From the NCBI GenBank assembly GCA_903851235.1, contig CAINNR010000019.1, positions 1 through 44,677 on the forward strand: a DNA stretch of 44,677 bases. The letters are read 5' to 3'. Shown piece by piece: positions 34,551 to 41,626 of the stretch (within the stretch, counting starts at the first letter, position 1; every line of letters begins with the position of its first letter). The position numbers and the translations under genes were made by a program. The notes beneath the pieces are model-generated. The model ran no database searches. It was not told where the DNA came from and was given only the letters and a program-made list of their open reading frames with translations. Source of the stretch: an uncultured Candidatus Berkelbacteria bacterium. Lineage in GTDB: Bacteria > Patescibacteriota > UBA1384 > XYA2-FULL-43-10 > CAINNR01.

Positions 34551-36395
34551 ATGTCAACAAAGAAACTTGTATTTACTAAAACTAAAAGTATGACGATTGA
34601 TGATGTTATCACACATCTTCATACTTTTGGATATGAGCGAGTTCAAAATTTGATCAATTTTGGCCAGTTTTCTGTTTCCGGCGGTTTGGTGAAAATATAT
34701 TCAGCAGCAAATTTTTACCCTGTAACAATTGATTTTTTTTCCGACGAAATAGATAGAATATATTCTTTTGATATTATACCAAATAAGAAAATTGAGGATT
34801 TTGATTCAATAGAAATTCCGGAAAATAAAATTCGTCTAGATGAGAATGAAGTTCAACCAGGAGATTTAGTCGTACACATTGATCACGGAATTGGAATTTA
34901 TCGCGGTCGAATTTTGAAAAAATATGGATCAGGGAATAAAGAATTCTTTGCTATTGAATATGCAAATGGTGATTTTCTGTATCTGCCGGAAAAAGTGATT
35001 TCCAAATTGACTAAATACATGGGGGTTAGTAGACGAACGCCGAGACTTTCTAGGCTTGGCTCAGTAGTTTGGGAAAAAACACGGAAAAAAATTGAGCAAA
35101 GTATACTAGAGCTGGCTAAAGAATTACTATTAGTATATGCCAAAAGAGAATTAATCGTTCGCCCAAAATATCTGATAGATCACGCTTGGGACGAAAAACT
35201 TAAAAATACCTTTAAACATACGGAAACTCCTGATCAGGAGAAAGCGATTGCGGAAATTTATAGTGACTTGGAACTTGGGCGACCAATGGATCGCTTGCTA
35301 ATTGGCGATGTTGGCTTTGGAAAAACCGAAGTTGCTGTTAGGGCGGCGGCTCAAGTCATAGAGAATGGTGGTCAAGTCGCGATTCTGGCTCCGACAACAA
35401 TTCTTTCTCGACAGCATTTTGTTACCATTAGTGACCGTTTGAAGGAATTGCCGATTGAAGTCGCTGAACTTTCGAGATTTGTCAGAACATTCGATCAGGA
35501 AAAAATTGTTGCCGGCTTAAAATCGGGAAAAATTGATTTGGTAATTGGTACTCACAGACTGATAAAATCTGACATTGCCTTCAAAAATCTTGGGCTTTTA
35601 ATTATCGATGAAGAGCAACGTTTCGGTGTTAAAGATAAAGAAAAACTTAAAGGCCTTAAGCATGATGTTGACATTTTGTCGCTATCAGCAACACCAATTC
35701 CGCGAACATTATTTATTTCACTTTCCGGAATCAGACAATTATCGGTAATAAAAACTCCACCGGTTGGACGACGATCAATTGAAACAAAAATTGAAAAATA
35801 TGATCTGGAAAAAATAAAGGAATATATATCAAAAGAGATTAATCGTGGCGGTCAGGTGTATTTTCTCCATAACGATGTCAAAACGATTGAAGCCAGAGCA
35901 GCGGAATTTCGACGAATATTTCCGAAATCAAAAATATCCGTTGGTCACGGGCAACTCTCTGAGGAAAATTTAGCTCAAGTCATGGCCGACTTCGCGTCGA
36001 AGAAAATTGATATATTATTTTGCTCGACTATTATAGAAAATGGTCTTGACATTCCGACAGCAAATACTTTAATAGTTGAAGATGCTGATAATTTCGGTTT
36101 GTCTCAACTTTATCAAATTCGCGGACGAATCGGTCGCGGTGCCGACCAAGCATTTTCCTATTTTACCTACAAAAAAAATCTGGTCGGTAACGCCTACAAA
36201 CGTTTGCAAGCGTTGGCGGAAAAAACCGATTTAGGTAGTGGCTTTGATATCGCTTATTCGGATTTGGAAATTCGCGGTGGAGGAAATATTCTCGGTCGCA
36301 AACAACATGGAAATATGGAGGAGTTGGGATTGATTCTCTACACGAAACTTTTGAACCAAACAGTCAAAAAATTAAAACAACAGAACACCGGTTAA
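34551..36395 (+). CDS. mfd: Shortened Mfd-like transcription-repair coupling translocase
   Basis: A 614-residue protein, about half the usual Mfd. It begins within the end of the UvrB-homology module (FGYERVQNLINFGQFSVSGG, then DFFSDEIDRIYSFD), then has the RNA-polymerase-interacting CarD-like domain (about 100-165; PGDLVVHIDHGIGIYRGR) and the two RecA-like motor domains with Walker A-type GDVGFGKTEV, DEEQ box (IIDEEQRFGV), SATPIPRTL and the QIRGRIGR motif VI. The C-terminal TRCF domain that masks UvrA binding is absent, as is most of the UvrB-like part that recruits UvrA. It may displace stalled polymerase without normal repair coupling. The start at 34551 has no Shine-Dalgarno. Confidence 0.85.
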   Translation: MSTKKLVFTKTKSMTIDDVITHLHTFGYERVQNLINFGQFSVSGGLVKIYSAANFYPVTIDFFSDEIDRIYSFDIIPNKKIEDFDSIEIPENKIRLDENEVQPGDLVVHIDHGIGIYRGRILKKYGSGNKEFFAIEYANGDFLYLPEKVISKLTKYMGVSRRTPRLSRLGSVVWEKTRKKIEQSILELAKELLLVYAKRELIVRPKYLIDHAWDEKLKNTFKHTETPDQEKAIAEIYSDLELGRPMDRLLIGDVGFGKTEVAVRAAAQVIENGGQVAILAPTTILSRQHFVTISDRLKELPIEVAELSRFVRTFDQEKIVAGLKSGKIDLVIGTHRLIKSDIAFKNLGLLIIDEEQRFGVKDKEKLKGLKHDVDILSLSATPIPRTLFISLSGIRQLSVIKTPPVGRRSIETKIEKYDLEKIKEYISKEINRGGQVYFLHNDVKTIEARAAEFRRIFPKSKISVGHGQLSEENLAQVMADFASKKIDILFCSTIIENGLDIPTANTLIVEDADNFGLSQLYQIRGRIGRGADQAFSYFTYKKNLVGNAYKRLQALAEKTDLGSGFDIAYSDLEIRGGGNILGRKQHGNMEELGLILYTKLLNQTVKKLKQQNTG

Positions 36396-36405
36396 TTTCT
36401 GAATT

Positions 36406-36433
36406 AAAAAACCACCGCCCTAAAAGGCGGTGG
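36406..36433 (-). terminator. Terminator of the 36456 orphan gene
   Basis: Minus strand: perfect 8-base stem (36426-36433 with 36412-36419) followed by T6. Confidence 0.85.
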
Positions 36434-36455
36434 AACAATTTGGTGTTTGGTGACG

Positions 36456-36851
36456 TCAGTTGTTGCTGTCGGGGCGACCGACCTCAATGACACGGAACTC
36501 GATGCCGGCACGTCGCAACTTACAGGCCGGGCAATCGCAGTCGTCCTTGTCACGAGTCCAAACCTTCCAGCCCTCGGCAATTCCAACAGCGTAGACATCT
36601 TGTAGCCCCATGACTTCGCGCAGTTGCCACCAGAAGCAGCGTCGCACGATTTCTTCTAGTCCCAATTCGCGCAGATCTGGCTTGTCGGCCTCAGAGATCT
36701 TTGCGGATAGGGCGGTTCTGTAGTTCTCGAGCTGACGTAGCTCATCGGGCACTTCGCCGACAATGCGGGCGAAGTCGGGCATCGGGCAGTCTATCTGTGC
36801 TTCTCCAGGCTGACCCAACTGAAACAACGTATCGAGAAGGGTTTGGAACAT
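36456..36851 (-). CDS. Orphan GC-rich protein with a Cys cluster
   Basis: A 131-residue soluble protein, mostly helical and acidic in the first 85 residues. A CxCPxC cluster (DCDCPACKLRRAG, about 105-115) could bind a metal, and GLQDVYAVGIAEGWKVWTRD precedes it. I do not recognise a family. GAGGTGAGAG lies before the ATG. Its GC content is clearly above that of mfd, topA and the other backbone genes, which suggests foreign origin or different codon pressure. It has a TTGACA promoter, a long hairpin in its leader and its own terminator. Confidence 0.6.
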   Translation of the reverse strand: MFQTLLDTLFQLGQPGEAQIDCPMPDFARIVGEVPDELRQLENYRTALSAKISEADKPDLRELGLEEIVRRCFWWQLREVMGLQDVYAVGIAEGWKVWTRDKDDCDCPACKLRRAGIEFRVIEVGRPDSNN

Positions 36852-36904
36852 CTCTCACCTCGCGGTTTTCATCGCCGTTTTTTAAACCAGTCGATGCTCC
36901 CAAA

Positions 36905-36941
36905 GGAGAGAATATTTACTTCTTTAATAAACATTCTCTCC
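36905..36941 (-). promoter_or_regulatory. Long hairpin in the leader of the 36456 gene
   Basis: A perfect 9-base stem (GGAGAGAAT 36905-36913 with 36933-36941) continues inward as TTTA/TAAA after one mismatch, and outward CCC/GGG can pair across a small internal loop. On the minus strand it lies about 50 bases before the start codon. It has no T-run, so it is not a simple terminator. Confidence 0.6.
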
Positions 36942-36960
36942 TCAGGGATCTTACTTTAGC

Positions 36961-36989
36961 ATGCTATCACAAAGTTTTTATTTTGTCAA
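36961..36989 (-). promoter_or_regulatory. Promoter of the 36456 orphan gene
   Basis: Minus strand TTGACA (36984-36989), 17-base spacer, TAGCAT (36961-36966). The -35 directly abuts the T-run of the terminator of the next unit upstream. Confidence 0.6.
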
Positions 36990-37016
36990 GAAAAAAAACA
37001 CCGCCCAAATGGGCGG
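36990..37016 (-). terminator. Terminator of the 37028 orphan gene
   Basis: Minus strand: CCGCCC/GGGCGG stem (37011-37016 with 37001-37006) followed after two bases by T8. Confidence 0.8.
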
Positions 37017-37027
37017 CGGCGGTAATA

Positions 37028-37417
37028 TTAAGACGGAGCGTATTCGATGTCATAACCATGACCATGTCTTTCAACCTCGACAAAACTTTCGCCGTTCCAA
37101 TGGTACTCAATCCAGCGGAGTAGTTGGTCGGACGTAGGGCTGAAAGGCGCACTATCAGTGACGCGAATTCGGCCATCTTCCGGTAAACCAGTCAGTTTAT
37201 TCCACAAATCTGCGATGGCATTTTTGGTTTCGGTCCCCGAGCCGGAGACTATCGATAATGTCGAATCTGATCCTGAGTTACGGGTTTCGACTGTCAAAAT
37301 CCAGTTCATGCACTCGGCTATCCAAAGTTCCAATTTTCTGTCCCACCGGATGTGGAGGTCAAATATTCCACTAATCAATTCGGCACGAGTCTTCATTTCG
37401 GCGTTGGCTTGCGACAT
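37028..37417 (-). CDS. Orphan hypothetical protein
   Basis: A 129-residue soluble protein starting at the ATG at 37417, which has GGAGG nine bases upstream; a longer in-frame start at 37468 would lie upstream of the predicted transcription start and is rejected. It is rich in Trp (six in all, e.g. HIRWDRKLELWIAECMNW, WIEYHWNGESF) and ends in a short acidic tail. No family recognised. It is the upstream member of two tandem one-gene units and is GC-richer than its neighbours. Confidence 0.6.
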   Translation of the reverse strand: MSQANAEMKTRAELISGIFDLHIRWDRKLELWIAECMNWILTVETRNSGSDSTLSIVSGSGTETKNAIADLWNKLTGLPEDGRIRVTDSAPFSPTSDQLLRWIEYHWNGESFVEVERHGHGYDIEYAPS

Positions 37418-37458
37418 AGTGGCCAACCTCCATGTACAAGGATTCGTGTTCGAGGAGT

Positions 37459-37487
37459 AGAATACCATCGGTCGATTTTTTTGTCAA
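37459..37487 (-). promoter_or_regulatory. Promoter of the 37028 orphan gene
   Basis: Minus strand TTGACA (37482-37487), 17-base spacer, TATTCT (37459-37464). It lies inside the dprA remnant. Confidence 0.65.
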
Positions 37488-37722
37488 ACAAAGAAATGTC
37501 GTCGAGGAAAAAATTTTCAAAGCGATCGAATTGGAATCGTTAACAGTTGACAAAATCGTTAAATTAACTAAGCTTGATATTGTGATGGAAAATTTGATGA
37601 TGTCGTTTTTCGAAATTTCTGGTAGAGTGGAAAAAGCTAGGGGTTGGATTTCGGCTAAGGTGAAGTTGGAGAAAATGTCAGATAAATTTTATAACTCAAT
37701 TTTTAAAATAATTTATAATTAG
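37471..37722 (+). pseudogene. dprA: C-terminal remnant of dprA
   Basis: The frame encodes about 83 residues that read as the winged-helix end of DprA: EEKIFKAIELESLTVDKIVKLTKLD then FFEISGRVEKARG. The Rossmann domain that binds single-stranded DNA and delivers it to RecA is entirely missing. The nearest ATG upstream (37432) lies in sequence belonging to the opposite-strand unit. dprA next to topA is a common bacterial order, which supports the identity. The front of the gene has been replaced by the orphan units at 36406-37487. Confidence 0.65.
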
Positions 37723-37757
37723 AAAAATAAATATTAAATAGTAGAGGGATTAAAATT

Positions 37758-39980
37758 ATGAACCTAGTAATTGTTGAATCACCGGCTAAGGCAAAAACGA
37801 TCGAGAAATTTTTAGGCAAGGATTTCAAGGTCTTGGCTTCGTACGGTCATGTTCGTGATTTGCCGAAAAAGGAACTCGGCGTTGACGTTGCAAATAATTA
37901 TCAGCCCATCTATGAAATTCCGGCCGATTCCAAAAAGACAATTCGTGCGCTGAAAAATGAACAAGAGAAAGCTAAAATAATTTATCTGGCGACTGACTTG
38001 GATCGCGAAGGAGAAGCAATTTCTTGGCATGTCCTAAAAGCATTAAAATTGAAAGATGATGATAAAAATGTTAAACGAATTACATTTAACGAAATAACAA
38101 AAACGGCGTTGCAAAAAGCAGTCGCGAATCCGCGAGAAATTGATATGAATTTGGTTGACGCTCAACAAGCGCGAAGAGTTTTGGACAGACTGGTCGGCTA
38201 TAAATTGTCGCCGCTATTATGGAAAAAGGTTAAGTCAGGTCTTTCTGCCGGTCGAGTTCAATCGGTTGCCGTTCGCTTGGTTGTTGAACGTGAACGGGAA
38301 ATTAAGGGTTTCAAACCAGAGGAGTTTTGGATTTTGGCGGTGGTATTATCGAAAAAGAATGACGAATTAAAATTCAAAGCTTTCTTGATCGAAGAGAATG
38401 GCAAACCAATCAAAAAGCTTGATATCAAAAACGAAAAAGACGCCAAGCGACTGGAAAAAACATTAGCCGGCGCCAAATATAAAGTTTTGTCGCTCGACAA
38501 AAACGATTCAGTTAGAAGTCCGTCGGCGCCTTTTACGACTTCAACTCTGCAGATGGAATCATCGCGAAAACTCGGAGTTTCAGTAAAGCAAACGATGATG
38601 TTGGCGCAAAGATTGTACGAAGCGGGCAAAATCACTTATATGCGAACCGATTCGACCAATTTATCATCCGCGGCGGTAGCGGAAATTCGCAAGACAATCG
38701 AAAAAGAATATGGTAAGAAGTATTTACCACAAGCCGAGCAAAAATATACGACAAAGACCAAACATGCACAAGAGGCTCACGAAGCGATCCGGCCAACACA
38801 TTTTTCCGAGAGATCGGCATCCGACGATCCGCGCGAACAGCGACTTTATGAGTTGATTTGGAAACGGACGATGGCGTCGCAAATGTCCTCAGCGATTTTT
38901 CAAATTACCGAAGCTCGGGTTTTGGCTGATGTCAAAGAGAAACTGGTTTTCTTGGCCCGCGGTGAAAGCATTAAATTTGACGGCTTTATAAAGGTATATA
39001 CTGAAGGCAAAGATGACGAAGTTGAAGAGGAGAAAATAACCATTCCGGAGTTGGTTAAAGATGAAGTTTTAGATTTTCATCAATTTGAAAAAACGCAAAA
39101 ATTTACCGAACCGCCGAAACGCTATACCGAAGCGACGCTGGTTAAAAAATTGGAGGGCTTGGGAATCGGTCGGCCATCAACTTACGCACCGACGATGTCT
39201 ACAATTCAAGACCGTGGCTACGTTCGTTTGGAGGAAAAGCGATTTTTTCCCGAGGAGATTGCCGAAATTGTCAATGATCTTTTAGTTGAGCACTTTCCGA
39301 AAGTCGTTGATTTTCAATTCACGGCCAAAATGGAGGATGAATTTGATGACATTGCCGAGGGAAAAATGAAGTGGCAAGCGGTAATTGATGAATTTTATCT
39401 TCCGTTTGCAGCAACATTAAAAGAGAAAAACAAGGAATTGGACAAAAAAGATATTGTGCCGGTGAAAGAGATCGGCGAAAAATGTCCGGAGTGCAAGAAA
39501 CCATTGGTTGAACGTTTCGGCCGCTTTGGCAAATTTATTGCTTGCTCCGATTATCCGAATTGCAAATATTCTCGGCCACTGGAAAGTAAGAAAGAGATGA
39601 AAAACGCCGTTGTTGCCGATGATGACGGTGGAACGACAAAAGTCGCCGACGCCGAAGGCGAGAAATGCGAAAAATGTGGTGGTAAAATGGTTTTAAAAGA
39701 GGGGAGATTTGGCAAATTTCTGGCTTGTGAAAATTATCCGAAATGCAAAAATACCAGAACGATTATTACCGATACCAAAGTCAAGTGTCCAGAGTGTAAA
39801 AATGGTACGCTGGTTGAGCGTCGAACAAAACATGGCCGAACATTTTGGGGTTGCTCGACTTATCCCAAGTGCAAATATGCTAGTTGGGAAGACCCAAAGG
39901 CAGAGAAGAAAGAGGTGGAGAATATGGAACAAGCAGGAATTCAAGAGAGTTCAGAAATCGAGGGGAAAGGAGTTGAATAA
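37758..39980 (+). CDS. topA: DNA topoisomerase I
   Basis: A 740-residue type IA topoisomerase that relaxes negative supercoils. The Toprim domain has VESPAKAKTIEKFLG and the acidic triad region ATDLDREGEAI. The active-site tyrosine is Tyr294 in ITYMRTDSTNLS. Three C-terminal four-cysteine zinc ribbons are visible (CPECKKP...CSDYPNC, CEKCGGK...CENYPKC, CPECKNG...CSTYPKC). A short acidic tail follows. AGAGGG precedes the ATG. Full length for the family. Confidence 0.97.
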   Translation: MNLVIVESPAKAKTIEKFLGKDFKVLASYGHVRDLPKKELGVDVANNYQPIYEIPADSKKTIRALKNEQEKAKIIYLATDLDREGEAISWHVLKALKLKDDDKNVKRITFNEITKTALQKAVANPREIDMNLVDAQQARRVLDRLVGYKLSPLLWKKVKSGLSAGRVQSVAVRLVVEREREIKGFKPEEFWILAVVLSKKNDELKFKAFLIEENGKPIKKLDIKNEKDAKRLEKTLAGAKYKVLSLDKNDSVRSPSAPFTTSTLQMESSRKLGVSVKQTMMLAQRLYEAGKITYMRTDSTNLSSAAVAEIRKTIEKEYGKKYLPQAEQKYTTKTKHAQEAHEAIRPTHFSERSASDDPREQRLYELIWKRTMASQMSSAIFQITEARVLADVKEKLVFLARGESIKFDGFIKVYTEGKDDEVEEEKITIPELVKDEVLDFHQFEKTQKFTEPPKRYTEATLVKKLEGLGIGRPSTYAPTMSTIQDRGYVRLEEKRFFPEEIAEIVNDLLVEHFPKVVDFQFTAKMEDEFDDIAEGKMKWQAVIDEFYLPFAATLKEKNKELDKKDIVPVKEIGEKCPECKKPLVERFGRFGKFIACSDYPNCKYSRPLESKKEMKNAVVADDDGGTTKVADAEGEKCEKCGGKMVLKEGRFGKFLACENYPKCKNTRTIITDTKVKCPECKNGTLVERRTKHGRTFWGCSTYPKCKYASWEDPKAEKKEVENMEQAGIQESSEIEGKGVE

Positions 39981-39981
39981 T

Positions 39982-40011
39982 AAAAAAGCCGCAAAAAAGT
40001 AATCTGCGGCT
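39982..40011 (-). terminator. Terminator of the 40019 orphan gene
   Basis: Minus strand: AGCCGCA/TGCGGCT stem (40005-40011 with 39987-39993) followed by T6. It sits two bases after the topA stop. Confidence 0.8.
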
Positions 40012-40018
40012 GGAGTAT

Positions 40019-40210
40019 TCAATCTTCTGATTGGTTTGCTGAAAATACGATTAGTAAGAAACCGATACCCATGATTACCAATCCTGCAACCCCCAGAACA
40101 AGGCGCAGGTGCTTAGTTTCCTCGTACAGCTCGAAACTCATTGGAGGGTTGAAATCATCACAATTCATTAGCATGCCAGCGGCTACTAATATGAACCCAA
40201 TTCTGGTCAT
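40019..40210 (-). CDS. Orphan two-helix membrane microprotein
   Basis: A 63-residue protein with two membrane helices (about 3-15, short, and 37-57) around a charged loop (NPPMSFELYEETKHLR). GGGAGG lies seven bases before the ATG, and part of it can pair in a small CGCC/GGCG hairpin. No family recognised. It is a one-gene unit in tandem with the unit at 40343-40582, with which it shares 15 identical promoter bases. Confidence 0.55.
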   Translation of the reverse strand: MTRIGFILVAAGMLMNCDDFNPPMSFELYEETKHLRLVLGVAGLVIMGIGFLLIVFSANQSED

Positions 40211-40253
40211 CTAGACGCCTCCCGTGGCGAGTCGATTGTTCGATATCCAAAAT

Positions 40254-40282
40254 AACATATCATCATTGCTTTAATTTGTCAA
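40254..40282 (-). promoter_or_regulatory. Promoter of the 40019 orphan gene
   Basis: Minus strand TTGACA (40277-40282), 17-base spacer, TATGTT (40254-40259). The sequence CATTGACAAATTAAA is identical in the promoter at 40627-40655. Confidence 0.6.
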
Positions 40283-40308
40283 TGATTTATGCCAAAAAAT
40301 TGAGTATT

Positions 40309-40335
40309 AAAAAACCCGCGCCGGACGGGCGCGGG
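40309..40335 (-). terminator. Terminator of the 40343 orphan gene
   Basis: Minus strand: perfect 8-base GC stem (40328-40335 with 40315-40322) followed by T6. Confidence 0.88.
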
Positions 40336-40342
40336 GGTGGGT

Positions 40343-40582
40343 TCAATCAGAGATGTCATCTATCACCTCTTGAAACTTGTCAAGAAAGATATCCACTTCT
40401 GCTTCTATCCCTGATCGATTGATGATAACCAAAAACACGAGAGACAGAGCTCCTAAACCATAAGTGAAGTAGTATCCAAAGCCTGGTATCAAACGATCGC
40501 AAAGTAGCAAACAAATGGTGATGACAATCATGGCATACTGACAACATGGCGCTAGTTGCAAGTTAATTGCCGGTTTGCCCAT
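40343..40582 (-). CDS. Orphan two-helix membrane protein
   Basis: A 79-residue protein with two membrane helices (about 15-30 and 36-56) and an amphipathic acidic C-terminal segment (IEAEVDIFLDKFQEVIDDISD). CC and C residues lie near the first helix. No family recognised. GGGAG lies 11 bases before the ATG and AAGG directly before it. It is the upstream member of a tandem pair on the minus strand between topA and recR. Confidence 0.55.
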   Translation of the reverse strand: MGKPAINLQLAPCCQYAMIVITICLLLCDRLIPGFGYYFTYGLGALSLVFLVIINRSGIEAEVDIFLDKFQEVIDDISD

Positions 40583-40626
40583 CCTTCGTCCATCTCCCTT
40601 CGGCTATTCGCGACGATCTTGTCACG

Positions 40627-40655
40627 ATCATAATATAAATAATTTAATTTGTCAA
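40627..40655 (-). promoter_or_regulatory. Promoter of the 40343 orphan gene, overlapping the recR start
   Basis: Minus strand TTGACA (40650-40655), 17-base spacer, TATGAT (40627-40632). The -35 shares a base with the recR ATG (40655), so the two genes face away from interlocking promoters. For recR itself TTGTCA (40619-40624), 18 bases and TTTAAT (40643-40648) would put the transcript start at the ATG. Confidence 0.55.
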
Positions 40656-41260
40656 TGCTTCCAAAACCGGTCCAGAATTTAATAGACGAATTTTCCAGAC
40701 TGCCGGGTATTGGACCGAAGACCGCGGCTCGGCTGGTTTTTTATTTACTCAAAAAACCAAAAACCGATGTTATGGCTTTTGGCGGCGCAGTTACCGAGCT
40801 GATGGAGAACATAAAATATTGTAGCAACTGTTTTTCCATTACAGATGCGGATATTTGCGAAATTTGTTCCAATGATCGACGAAATGAAGAAATTTTAGCT
40901 GTTGTTGAGGAACCACTAGATATTGTGGCATTAGAAAAAACTGGAGCGCTGAACGGTCTATATCATGTACTTGGTGGCGCAATTTCTCCGATTGATGGAA
41001 TCGGTCCAGAAAATTTAAGAATCGCCGAGCTACTTGACAAGGTGGCGAATAATCCTAGAATAAAAGAAGTAATTCTAGCAACCAATCCTTCACTTGAGGG
41101 CGAAGCGACGGCGACCTATATTAAGACCCAAATTGAAAAAAACGGCTCTAAAATTGAAATTACCAGAATTGCTCGCGGTTTGCCGGTTGGTGGCGACCTT
41201 GAATATGCCGATGAGGTGACATTATCAAGATCACTTGAAGGCAGAAAGAAATATAAGTGA
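40655..41260 (+). CDS. recR: Recombination mediator RecR
   Basis: A 201-residue RecR. Residues 1-50 include the helix-hairpin-helix (FSRLPGIGPKTAARLVFYLL), a four-cysteine zinc motif CSNC...CEIC (about 55-70), and a Toprim domain (ILAVVEEPLDIVALEKTG, TNPSLEGEATATYI). It loads RecA at gaps with RecO or RecF. The ATG at 40655 gives MLPKPVQNLIDEF, the normal start. There is no Shine-Dalgarno. Confidence 0.94.
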   Translation: MLPKPVQNLIDEFSRLPGIGPKTAARLVFYLLKKPKTDVMAFGGAVTELMENIKYCSNCFSITDADICEICSNDRRNEEILAVVEEPLDIVALEKTGALNGLYHVLGGAISPIDGIGPENLRIAELLDKVANNPRIKEVILATNPSLEGEATATYIKTQIEKNGSKIEITRIARGLPVGGDLEYADEVTLSRSLEGRKKYK

Positions 41261-41352
41261 TCAAATATCCATTTGCCAAAATCAAAAGTTTTACAACAAA
41301 TAAATATAAATAGCCCCAGAAGTCAAAGCTTCCTGGAGCAAGGAGGAGGAGA

Positions 41353-41553
41353 ATGCCCGATAAGTATATTTGCGATTGCGGTTACAGCAGTGAATCGTAC
41401 GCAGAGAGTTGCCCGATGTGTGGAGCGATGATGATGACAATCGATAGCGACGATGATCTTGAAGCCGGTCCAAGTGTAGCTGAAAAATACGATGATGATG
41501 AAGAGGAAGCCGATTCGGAAATGCCATCGGCACCACAACGCAAAGCCGCCTAA
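41353..41553 (+). CDS. Small zinc-ribbon protein with acidic tail
   Basis: A 66-residue protein. The first 26 residues form a rubredoxin-like or zinc-ribbon motif (YICDCGYSSESYAESCPMCGAMM), with cysteines 7, 9, 20 and 23. The rest is a very acidic stretch (DSDDD, YDDDEEE) with a basic end. GGAGGAGGAG before the ATG is one of the strongest ribosome-binding sites here, so expression is probably high. A hairpin lies in its leader (CCCAGAAG with CTTCCTGG) and a terminator follows. It may be a metal-binding or nucleic-acid-associated protein; function unknown. Confidence 0.65.
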   Translation: MPDKYICDCGYSSESYAESCPMCGAMMMTIDSDDDLEAGPSVAEKYDDDEEEADSEMPSAPQRKAA

Positions 41554-41566
41554 ATTAAAAAACTAA

Positions 41567-41596
41567 AAAAAGCCGTCTGGAAACAGGGGGCTTTTT
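41567..41596 (+). terminator. Terminator of the zinc-ribbon gene
   Basis: AAAAAGCC (41567-41574) pairs with GGCTTTTT (41589-41596), ending in five T. Confidence 0.75.
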
Positions 41597-41611
41597 AAAT
41601 CCGAATTGATC

Positions 41612-41620
41612 TGATATTAT
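41612..41620 (+). promoter_or_regulatory. Extended -10 promoter of cysS, leaderless
   Basis: TG (41612-41613), A, TATTAT (41615-41620), followed after six bases by the cysS ATG. No Shine-Dalgarno. The spacing is identical to that at pilD. Confidence 0.5.
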
Positions 41621-41626
41621 TTAGCT

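Noticed and set aside
37432-37470. ATG of a 96-codon gene before topA
   Set aside because: The first 13 codons lie in the leader of the opposite-strand unit and have no DprA similarity; the rest is a dprA tail, so I call a pseudogene.
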